Assembly (NCBI GenBank): GCA_020216965.1
Contig: JAIWOJ010000069.1
Span: 1-8,298, forward strand
Direction: 5' to 3'
Source: Prosthecobacter sp.
Lineage (GTDB): Bacteria; Verrucomicrobiota; Verrucomicrobiia; Verrucomicrobiales; Verrucomicrobiaceae
DNA length: 8,298 bases
A program made the position numbers and the translations under genes. Position 1 is the first letter of the stretch; each line of letters begins with the position of its first letter. Shown in pieces: positions 1 through 5,352 of this stretch. The notes under the pieces are model-generated. The model was not told the origin of the DNA, did not search any database, and saw only the letters and a list, made by a program, of their open reading frames with translations.

Positions 1-107
1 GAGCCAAAGGGCGTCTCAACAGCCACCTCAGAGCGGTCTTCCAGCCCTTCCATATCATAGAGACCAGAACCGCCGATGATGCCGATGGAAGGGGGAAGGG
101 GAGTCAT
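1..107 (-). CDS. mtnP: S-methyl-5'-thioadenosine phosphorylase, N-terminal fragment (cut by window edge)
   Basis: Only the first 35 codons are inside the window; the rest lies beyond base 1. The visible protein begins MTPLPPSIGIIGGSGLYDME and continues to a VETPFGS segment. The IGIIGGSGLYD phosphate-binding loop followed by TPFG is the N-terminal signature of the MTAP branch of the nucleoside phosphorylase family. That family splits 5'-methylthioadenosine with phosphate into adenine and 5-methylthioribose-1-phosphate, the first step of methionine salvage in many bacteria. The start is the ATG at 107, because an in-frame TAG lies five codons upstream. No clear Shine-Dalgarno sequence precedes it. 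The rhodanese gene ends 45 bases upstream on the same strand, which suggests cotranscription. A purine nucleoside phosphorylase of the same family is the main alternative, since the specificity residues are not visible. Confidence 0.85.
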   Translation of the reverse strand, partial: MTPLPPSIGIIGGSGLYDMEGLEDRSEVAVETPFG

Positions 108-152
108 GCAGGCACCAGGCTAGCGTCGGATCACCGTCTGGCAATCCCCGCC

Positions 153-503
153 TCAATAGCGGGGCACAGCCGGATCCACCATCTCAGACCAGGCATCAAT
201 GCCGCCCCGCATCGACTGCACCCTGCCAAAGCCATGCTGCCGCAACCAAGCCGCCGCACGCTGACTGCGCATCCCATGGTGGCAGTAGATCACGATGTGC
301 TGCGTCGTGTCATGAAATCGCTGCGGGGCCAGCTCAGCAAACTGCGAAAGCGGAATCAGCTCAGCCTCAGCCAAGTGGCAGATGGCCCACTCATCCAGCT
401 CCCGACAATCGATCAGGCGTGGCCGCCCGGTAGGCAGACCCAGCAGATAGACCACATCATCCACACTGACTTCCAGGGGCAGCTCTCCAGAGGCAGGGTT
501 CAT
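153..503 (-). CDS. Single-domain rhodanese-like sulfurtransferase
   Basis: This is a 116-residue protein made of one rhodanese domain with no signal peptide, so it is probably cytoplasmic. The conserved elements are LIDCRELDEW (residues 30-39), the active-site loop CHHGMRS with the catalytic Cys at residue 74, and a GGIDAWS motif near residue 100. An intact Cys in a six-residue loop fits a thiosulfate or persulfide sulfurtransferase of the GlpE/PspE/MoeZ-C-terminal type. The physiological sulfur donor and acceptor cannot be told from the sequence. I chose the ATG at 503 because AAGGAG lies 9 bases upstream; an upstream TTG at 530 would add nine residues and lose this site. The gene follows the L,D-transpeptidase gene by 31 bases and precedes the methylthioadenosine phosphorylase gene, a context linked to sulfur metabolism only on one side. 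Confidence 0.88.
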   Translation of the reverse strand: MNPASGELPLEVSVDDVVYLLGLPTGRPRLIDCRELDEWAICHLAEAELIPLSQFAELAPQRFHDTTQHIVIYCHHGMRSQRAAAWLRQHGFGRVQSMRGGIDAWSEMVDPAVPRY

Positions 504-512
504 GGCCAGGGT

Positions 513-518
513 CTCCTT
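513..518 (-). promoter_or_regulatory. Ribosome binding site of the rhodanese gene
   Basis: AAGGAG on the minus strand is followed by 9 bases and then the ATG at 503. It decides the start of the rhodanese gene in favour of this ATG over the upstream TTG at 530. Confidence 0.65.
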
Positions 519-534
519 CCTTCCAATCAACCGA

Positions 535-1149
535 TCAGGGCCGCACCGTCACAGGCGTGCCCACGGTGACATTGTTGTAAAAAATCGCCGCCATGTGCGC
601 GGGCATCCGCACACAGCCATGGCTGGCTGGGTATCCAGGCAGGAAGCCCTCATGCATCCCCGTGCCGCCATGGAAGCGCATGAAATGGTGCATTTTAGAG
701 CCCTCAAAGCGTGTGCCAGGCGGTGGCTTATCCTTCGTGATGTCGATATTTGCCACCACCACCTGCCCATAAGCATCTACAAAATCCCCATACAAATTGG
801 ACTTATGCCACTGATCTTTCTGAATGATCTTGAAGTTACCCGTCACCGTCGGGTGCTTTTCATCCCCGGTAGAAAGGGCGGAGACACCCGCCAAAGCACC
901 ACCTTTGTAAAAATAAGCCTTTTGATCGCTGAGATCGATGATGATGCTCGGTGGGCCGACCATGCCATCCCCATCCCAGTAAGAGTCCTGATCCTGATTG
1001 TACAACGCAGAATGCGGCACCGAGGCAGGGTCAAAAGCCTCCAGATACTGGGTCTGCCCACGGTCAGCCGGGTTTGGGGCCACGCAGGAGGCCAGAGAGG
1101 CACAGACGAGAGCAAAGATGAGAGTTCGGGTAAAGGCGCAGAGGGGCAT
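535..1149 (-). CDS. L,D-transpeptidase (YkuD domain) lipoprotein
   Basis: The 204-residue product starts with a short lipoprotein signal ending in LASC, with the lipidated Cys at residue 22, so it should be anchored in the periplasm. The C-terminal half is a YkuD domain. It has FHGGTGMHEG, then SHGCVRMP with the nucleophile Cys at residue 179, matching the family's HX(n)SHGC motif. Enzymes of this family cross-link peptidoglycan stems (3-3 links) or attach proteins to the wall; which of these applies here is not visible. The ATG at 1149 has no Shine-Dalgarno site but gives a clean signal peptide. An in-frame ATG at 1221, with AAGGA 10 bases upstream, would add 24 residues before the signal. 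The reading frame is open and GC-rich at third positions up to about 1245, so the longer start cannot be excluded. Confidence 0.88.
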   Translation of the reverse strand: MPLCAFTRTLIFALVCASLASCVAPNPADRGQTQYLEAFDPASVPHSALYNQDQDSYWDGDGMVGPPSIIIDLSDQKAYFYKGGALAGVSALSTGDEKHPTVTGNFKIIQKDQWHKSNLYGDFVDAYGQVVVANIDITKDKPPPGTRFEGSKMHHFMRFHGGTGMHEGFLPGYPASHGCVRMPAHMAAIFYNNVTVGTPVTVRP

Positions 1150-1369
1150 CACAATGAAGAAATGCGGACTGTTTTCCAGGCTGCTGGGCAGCGCCCATGT
1201 CTGCCCCAGCGCCCCCGCCATGTCCAATGCTTCCTTGCACAACTCAAGACGGATAGCCCGCCCAGCACCAAAATCCCTTCCGGTTCAGCCCGGATTGGCA
1301 ATGGCGTCGCTGTCCGGCCCGACCGCCCATAGGCATGGTCGTAAGCAGCCTCGGCAACGGCAGCGTGAC

Positions 1370-1429
1370 CTACTGTGCGAGAGCGGAGAAGGAAAACAGG
1401 ATGAAGAGGCAAAGGAGACGCGGGATCAT
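1370..1429 (-). pseudogene. Orphan secretion signal of 19 codons, possibly the 5' remnant of a secreted-protein gene
   Basis: The ATG at 1429 is preceded by GGAGGA with 8 bases of spacing, the best ribosome binding site in the window. It opens MIPRLLCLFILFSFSALAQ and then stops at TAG (1370-1372). This is a textbook Sec signal: Arg in the N-region, about 12 hydrophobic residues, and an ALA cleavage site. The stop falls one residue after cleavage, so the product as read has no mature domain. Downstream, no frame gives a convincing continuous protein: the same frame runs from the TAG to a TGA near 1245, and a second frame contains a hydrophobic stretch at 1224-1289 followed by basic residues. 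I read it as a broken gene, but a short peptide or a leader peptide is possible. It lies 35 bases after the 100-residue gene on the same strand. Confidence 0.35.
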
Positions 1430-1437
1430 GACCGCAA

Positions 1438-1443
1438 TCCTCC
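1438..1443 (-). promoter_or_regulatory. Strong Shine-Dalgarno site before the orphan signal peptide
   Basis: GGAGGA on the minus strand lies 8 bases before the ATG at 1429. Most genes in this window have weak or no such sites, so its strength argues that translation really starts here, or once did. Confidence 0.6.
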
Positions 1444-1464
1444 GGCACAAAACCGTCGGTCTGA

Positions 1465-1767
1465 TCACGCAATGAGCATTCGTGAATGTCTCAATGCCAA
1501 AGCCCGTTCAAAGCTCACCAGTTCGCGTAAAAGAGCATTGTAGCGCCGATGGGCATCGTTTCCGTGCTCGCGACTTAGCAGCGCATAAAGCCGGTGATCG
1601 GCCTCCAGGGCATCTTCATCAGAAACCGGCACCTCGATGCCGCAGCGACGCATGTTCAGACTTCCGATCTGCACAAGATAGGATGCCACGCTCTCCCGCC
1701 GCCCCGCCAGGTCGGCAAGACCAACGCGGATCATATCCGCTGCGGGGAGGTCATTGAGGTCGATCAT
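1465..1767 (-). CDS. Small helical protein of unknown function, paired with the nucleotidyltransferase
   Basis: This 100-residue protein belongs to no family I recognise. It is charged and has no signal peptide or membrane segment. It should be mostly alpha-helical, with a long stretch rich in Glu, Arg, Leu and Ala over residues 52-95. An R-X6-H arrangement (REHGNDAH, Arg66 to His73) resembles the R-X4-6-H ribonuclease motif of HEPN proteins, the usual partners of minimal nucleotidyltransferases. A single short motif is weak evidence, and the rest of a HEPN fold is not demonstrated. The ATG at 1767 begins 9 bases after the nucleotidyltransferase stop codon, without a clear Shine-Dalgarno site, so translation by reinitiation is likely. 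The tight linkage says the two proteins probably act together. It could equally be an uncharacterised accessory subunit. Confidence 0.75.
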   Translation of the reverse strand: MIDLNDLPAADMIRVGLADLAGRRESVASYLVQIGSLNMRRCGIEVPVSDEDALEADHRLYALLSREHGNDAHRRYNALLRELVSFERALALRHSRMLIA

Positions 1768-1776
1768 GGCGCGAAG

Positions 1777-2304
1777 TTAGACAGACTCTGCACAAAAGTC
1801 CATCACCGTGGCGCGAAGCTGCTCCGCATGGATCGCAGGATAGCGGATGAGCTGGTCTTCAATGCTCTCAAACAGCTCGCGGAGCCGTTCTCCGGTAACC
1901 AGACCATCCCGGCGCATGCATTCCACATCATGCCGGTCACGTGGATGTCCGCGTTCTAGCTTCGAGAGCGCCTGCCCATAGAAATCGTAGTGGTAAAAGC
2001 CCAGCTTGCCGTGCTGTGCGATGAAACGGCTCCTATTTTGCCATCCGGGCAATGCGGGCACGAATTGATCCGGCGCCGCGAGTTCGATGTTGATGTCGAG
2101 CTCATCCTTGAGCCTTGGCAGGCATTCAAAAAAGCCCTGCGGCTCCGGTTCGGCCTTCAGATCGACATCAATCGTCATCTCACGCCAGCCCATCATGACT
2201 GCCGTCACACCACCCGTGAAGTAAACACGCCCTTCCGACTTCACTGCCGCCCCCATCTGGCGCATGAGTTGGTCGATCCGGTCTTTGGTGGTGTGGGCAC
2301 GCAT
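1777..2304 (-). CDS. DUF6036/AbiEii-like minimal nucleotidyltransferase
   Basis: The 175-residue product has the hallmarks of a minimal nucleotidyltransferase fold. There is a GG at residues 31-32 (YFTGGVTAVMMGWR), the metal-binding pair in TIDVDL (Asp46 and Asp48), and a distal KLERGHPRDRHD segment near residues 115-126. That distal segment matches the K-L-x-R...RD-x-x-D pattern of DUF6036 and AbiEii-type proteins. Such proteins transfer nucleotides to RNA, protein or small molecules, and several are toxins or antitoxins; the target here is unknown. No signal peptide is seen, so it is cytoplasmic. The ATG at 2304 is fixed by an in-frame TGA seven codons upstream and has no Shine-Dalgarno site. 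The small protein gene follows after 9 bases. A third catalytic acidic residue, perhaps in DINIEL (70-75), is not certain. Confidence 0.8.
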   Translation of the reverse strand: MRAHTTKDRIDQLMRQMGAAVKSEGRVYFTGGVTAVMMGWREMTIDVDLKAEPEPQGFFECLPRLKDELDINIELAAPDQFVPALPGWQNRSRFIAQHGKLGFYHYDFYGQALSKLERGHPRDRHDVECMRRDGLVTGERLRELFESIEDQLIRYPAIHAEQLRATVMDFCAESV

Positions 2305-2311
2305 GCGGTGA

Positions 2312-2339
2312 AGGATACGAATTCACCCTCATATGGCAA
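2312..2339 (-). promoter_or_regulatory. Candidate sigma-70-type promoter giving a leaderless nucleotidyltransferase mRNA
   Basis: On the minus strand TTGCCA (2334-2339) matches the -35 consensus at five of six positions. It is followed by a 16-base spacer and TATCCT (2312-2317), which matches the -10 consensus at four of six. Only seven bases separate the -10 box from the ATG at 2304, so transcription would begin at or next to the start codon. That agrees with the missing Shine-Dalgarno site. No experimental support is visible, and matches of this quality arise by chance. Confidence 0.35.
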
Positions 2340-2403
2340 CCCTGCGAAACGAGACGAGTAAAGCGGTCAGCGAGCTTCGAGGACCTATCTGGATATGTTA
2401 TGT

Positions 2404-3123
2404 TTATCGTCCCCAAACAGTGACCTCGGTGAAGCGGCATGGCCCACCGGAGAATGAATAGGACTTTCCGCCCCAGATGCGCACATAGCGGGCTTGTTGG
2501 CCGTTCGCTGGGAATCCGCGCCCATGGTTTGTCTCCATGTAAGTCGGATCGGCCCCCTTGCCTTGGCCGCAGGAGCCATCGTCATCGGAATTGAAGATTG
2601 TCACGACCCCAGAGCGAAATTCGGCGTCGTTGGAGAGCTGGACGATGACGTCTTCGAACACGTCAGGGGTCTGCCGACGTTGCATGGCACCTTGGTCATG
2701 CCACAGCCAGACATAATCCACGGAGCGATCCATGCCGAGGTCGATTTGAACCCAGCAGGGCAGTTTCTCGAAAAACACGGCGTTTTCACCTTCGCCTCCG
2801 CAGTATAACTCGTCATCCGTGACCCATTTGATTTCGCCCCGGGAGGGTTCGGATGAGGAGGTGACCGGCTGGTTCAGCGAGATGATTTCCGTCCCTGCTG
2901 GAGCGAGGAAATCCTTGATGGAAGGACCCCGCCCCATCTTTTCAAAATTCGGCAAATCACAATCCCAAGGAGCCGAGATGAAAATGGAGTGGGGAAAGCG
3001 CGGGCGAATCGTAATCAGATCGGGTTCCTTAGCCTTGAACCACCTCGTTGACGCAAGCACCAAACCAAGCGCAATCAAAGCGGGCAGGATGACCCAAGCA
3101 TGATTCGACGGCTTGCGCTTCAT
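2404..3123 (-). CDS. Membrane-anchored discoidin-like (F5/8 type C) domain protein
   Basis: The 239-residue protein starts with a basic tip and one hydrophobic segment at residues 9-26, either an uncleaved anchor or a signal peptide, so the rest faces the periplasm. The main domain covers residues 85-239 and has the jelly-roll landmarks of the galactose-binding-like fold. These are CWVQIDLG (123-130), VWLWHDQG, DVIVQLSNDAEF, a loop of consecutive acidic residues at 179-182, ARYVRIWG (211-218) and a final EVTVWGR. Such domains bind glycans or other surface ligands; no catalytic site is seen. Five Cys residues (55, 108, 123, 185, 229) could form disulfides. The ATG at 3123 has GAGG 6 bases upstream, overlapping the stop codon of the DUF1549 gene, which points to translational coupling. 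It is the last gene of the four-gene run. Confidence 0.8.
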   Translation of the reverse strand: MKRKPSNHAWVILPALIALGLVLASTRWFKAKEPDLITIRPRFPHSIFISAPWDCDLPNFEKMGRGPSIKDFLAPAGTEIISLNQPVTSSSEPSRGEIKWVTDDELYCGGEGENAVFFEKLPCWVQIDLGMDRSVDYVWLWHDQGAMQRRQTPDVFEDVIVQLSNDAEFRSGVVTIFNSDDDGSCGQGKGADPTYMETNHGRGFPANGQQARYVRIWGGKSYSFSGGPCRFTEVTVWGR

Positions 3124-3129
3124 GGTTGG

Positions 3130-3133
3130 CCTC
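3130..3133 (-). promoter_or_regulatory. Ribosome binding site embedded in the upstream stop codon
   Basis: GAGG on the minus strand overlaps the TGA that ends the DUF1549/DUF1553 gene (3132-3134) and stands 6 bases before the ATG at 3123. This supports the ATG over an upstream TTG at 3135 and suggests that ribosomes finishing the first gene start the second. Confidence 0.55.
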
Positions 3134-5321
3134 AATGATTAAACAAAAACTCCTTCGTGTTCAGGAGCGCCCACAGGAGATCTTCGTAGCCGTTGCGTTT
3201 GGCGCGTTGGGAGTCGAGGGGCTTGCCGGTGGCGTCGATGCGGGGTTTGGCGAGGTGGGTTTCGGCGATCTGGACTTCGTCGGCAGTGGGTTCGCGGGAG
3301 AAGGCGGCGAGGTAGAGCTCGCGGATGCGTTTGGGCTCGGGCAATTCAGCTTTGGTGAGCTGCTCGGCACGGCCTCCGCTGGCGGTGAGCTTGGCTTTCA
3401 CGTCGGCGGCATTCATAAGGTGGAGGCTCTGAGCCAGGCTGGCGCTCTGCACGCGTTCGCATTCGCAGACGCTGGCGTTGTCGGGCCGACCAAAGACCTT
3501 CAAAAACGGTGAGGCGCGGGTGTAGCTATTGTCAGGCAAGGAGATGGCTCGGGTGCCGGGGGGGAGGTCGGCGAAGTCGGTTTTGGATGCGGTGACCATG
3601 TCGATGCTATCGAGCAGGACCTCGGCGGTGAGGCGTTTCGGGTAAAAGTGGGAGAAGGCCTGCCGGTCGATGGCGTTGTGCTCGTTCGGCATGGCGCTGA
3701 GCTGGTAGGTGTGGCTCTGCGCGATGACGCGGACGAGGGATTTGAGGTCAAAGTTGCTGTCGAGGAAGTGTTTGGCGAGCGCGTCGAGCAGTTCGGGATT
3801 CGTGGGTGGGTTGGTGTCGCGAAGGTCGTCCTCAGGCTCAATGAGGCCGCGCTTGAAGAAGTGCTTCCAGTAGCGATTCACGAGCGCTTTGGCGAAGAAA
3901 GGGTTCTTTTTCTGCGCCATCCAATCGGCCAGCGCCAGGCGCGGATCGTCATCGGGTGCGATGTCGAGCGGCGGTTCGCCAAGGCCGGCGGGCTTGAGCA
4001 TGACGCGGGTTTTGCGATGCTCTGTCTGTGCGATGCCGCGCTTGTGAAAGATGAGGTCCTCACCGGCAATGGCGGTGGGTTTGCGGCCGATCTGGCTGAA
4101 GAAGGCGGCCATGTGATAGTATTCGGCCTGCGTCCAGCGCTCGAAGGGATGATGATGGCACTGGGCGCACTGCATGCGCACGCCGAGGAAGAGCTGCGCC
4201 ACGTCCTCGACCTGCGTGGTGGGTTCTTTGACGCGCTTGTACCATGCCACGGGCGGATTGGAAACGATGGTGCCGGTGCTGGCGAGGATCTGGCGGACGA
4301 TTTGATCGTAGGGTGTGTTCGCCAGCAAGTTGTCACGCATCCACGCGTGGAAGGCGAAGTTCGCGGTGATGTCTGCGGCCTCGGCGCGCTGGTTTTTAAG
4401 CAGCGCGGTCCATTTGTTCGCGAAGTAGTCGGCGTAGTCGGGTGAGTTCAGCAGCACCTCGACGGCGCGGTCGCGTTTGTCGGGCGCTTTGTCAGCGAGG
4501 AAGGTCTTGGTTTCCTCCAGAGTCGGCAGACGGCCTGCGATGTCGAGCGTGACGCGGCGGAGAAAGGTGCTGTCATCGCAGATCGGCGAAGGTGGGATGC
4601 CGATCTGCTTCAAATTAGCGAAGACATGCTGGTCGATGAAGTTTTTCACCGGCGGCAATGAATCGACGGGCGCACCGAGCGGGATGGAGATGCTGCATAC
4701 GCTCACCTTGCCGCCGAAGCGCACCATCACGGCTACGTTGCCGGGCAGATCGAGCGTGTTCACGAGGCCGCTGTCAGTCGCGGTGGCCATGGCGGTGTCG
4801 TTGGCTTCAAAGAGAGCGAGCTTCGTCACATCGCGGCTGCTGCCATCGGAGTAGCGGGCGGTGACTTTGAGCTGCTGCGCTGTTTTCGGCTTCAAAGAGA
4901 TGCGCGCGGGCTCCACGGTGATCTCTTTGAGCACGGGCTCGTTTGGCAGCGTGTAGGGCATGCCCTCAGCGATCCAGCGCACGAGCGTCTGATAAAACTC
5001 GGAACCGGGCTCGAGGTGCTTGCCGCCCGTGTGCGGCACGATGGCGGCACCTTTGGTGATGAGCAGGCTTTCCTCCGGCGCGGGCGGGAAGACGCGGCGG
5101 CCCTTGCCCTGCTTCACGATGGCCTCGTAGTCCTCCTCCGGCTCGAAACCGAGCACGCTGAGGCGAAAGCCACGCTGGCCGGTGATCGCCTTCGCATGGC
5201 AAGCGCCCGCATTGCAGCCGGCCTTTGTCAAAATGGGCTGGATGTCCCGCACGAAGCTCAAAGGCTCCGCCGCAGAACAGGCGCTGGTGATGAGGCCGCA
5301 AAGAAGCAATATCCGAAGCAT
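3132..5321 (-). CDS. Secreted DUF1549/DUF1553 protein with cytochrome-type motifs and an Ig-like domain
   Basis: The 729-residue protein has a signal peptide at residues 1-18 (SAA before Glu19). A PSCyt1-like segment (20-125) carries GCNAGACHAK with Cys36, Cys41 and His42. A Big2/Ig-like domain follows (about 131-215), with the ARYSDG...DVT pattern at 155-166. DUF1549 (about 222-430) contains the canonical heme-type CAQCHHHPFERW (Cys385, Cys388, His389). DUF1553 (about 455-715) includes VNRYWKHFFKRGL and the CECER motif (619-623). The architecture is typical of the many Planctomycetes and Verrucomicrobia paralogues, whose reaction is not established; links to polysaccharide or sulfatase loci have been proposed. 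It is exported and probably periplasmic. The ATG at 5321 follows the MenC-like gene by 31 bases and has only a weak AGG-containing site. The usual DUF1501 partner is absent, and a discoidin-like gene follows instead. Confidence 0.93.
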   Translation of the reverse strand: MLRILLLCGLITSACSAAEPLSFVRDIQPILTKAGCNAGACHAKAITGQRGFRLSVLGFEPEEDYEAIVKQGKGRRVFPPAPEESLLITKGAAIVPHTGGKHLEPGSEFYQTLVRWIAEGMPYTLPNEPVLKEITVEPARISLKPKTAQQLKVTARYSDGSSRDVTKLALFEANDTAMATATDSGLVNTLDLPGNVAVMVRFGGKVSVCSISIPLGAPVDSLPPVKNFIDQHVFANLKQIGIPPSPICDDSTFLRRVTLDIAGRLPTLEETKTFLADKAPDKRDRAVEVLLNSPDYADYFANKWTALLKNQRAEAADITANFAFHAWMRDNLLANTPYDQIVRQILASTGTIVSNPPVAWYKRVKEPTTQVEDVAQLFLGVRMQCAQCHHHPFERWTQAEYYHMAAFFSQIGRKPTAIAGEDLIFHKRGIAQTEHRKTRVMLKPAGLGEPPLDIAPDDDPRLALADWMAQKKNPFFAKALVNRYWKHFFKRGLIEPEDDLRDTNPPTNPELLDALAKHFLDSNFDLKSLVRVIAQSHTYQLSAMPNEHNAIDRQAFSHFYPKRLTAEVLLDSIDMVTASKTDFADLPPGTRAISLPDNSYTRASPFLKVFGRPDNASVCECERVQSASLAQSLHLMNAADVKAKLTASGGRAEQLTKAELPEPKRIRELYLAAFSREPTADEVQIAETHLAKPRIDATGKPLDSQRAKRNGYEDLLWALLNTKEFLFNH

Positions 5322-5352
5322 GATGCAGACCTACGCGGCGAGGGGAGGGTTT

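Larger units (their letters stand above)
1150..1464. other. 315-base stretch without an intact recognisable gene
   Basis: This interval separates the 100-residue protein gene from the L,D-transpeptidase gene. It contains the orphan signal-peptide ORF at its upstream end and otherwise only shifted reading frames. A 107-codon open frame crosses it on the minus strand (1149-1472), but it lacks a start with a ribosome binding site and is rich in Trp and Arg, unlike a real protein. I see no U-tract terminator and no convincing promoter. Confidence 0.5.

Noticed and set aside
1170..1215. Short GC-rich inverted repeats upstream of the L,D-transpeptidase start
   Set aside because: The stems are only four to five bases and are expected by chance in GC-rich DNA; there is no T-tract and no known riboswitch pattern.
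502..1332. A 276-codon open frame on the plus strand opposite the L,D-transpeptidase gene
   Set aside because: It is fully antisense to a gene with a clear active-site motif, its composition is rich in Arg, His and Pro in no domain pattern, and no ribosome site precedes it.
1149..1472. A 107-codon minus-strand open frame between the small protein and the L,D-transpeptidase
   Set aside because: Its start is a TTG without a ribosome site, it overlaps the better-supported signal peptide in another frame, and its C-terminal part is Trp and Arg-rich. Only its hydrophobic stretch is kept, as a possible relic.
2340..2403. A possible terminator between the discoidin-like gene and the nucleotidyltransferase gene
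   Set aside because: No stable stem followed by a T-run is present on the minus strand, so read-through cannot be ruled out.
2180..2440. An 86-codon minus-strand open frame overlapping the nucleotidyltransferase start
   Set aside because: It covers the conserved nucleotidyltransferase N-terminus in a different frame and resembles no protein.
3648..4445. A 265-codon plus-strand open frame inside the DUF1549/DUF1553 gene
   Set aside because: The GC-rich third codon positions of the real gene remove stops from the opposite strand. The product is Gly, Val and Glu-rich with no recognisable domain.
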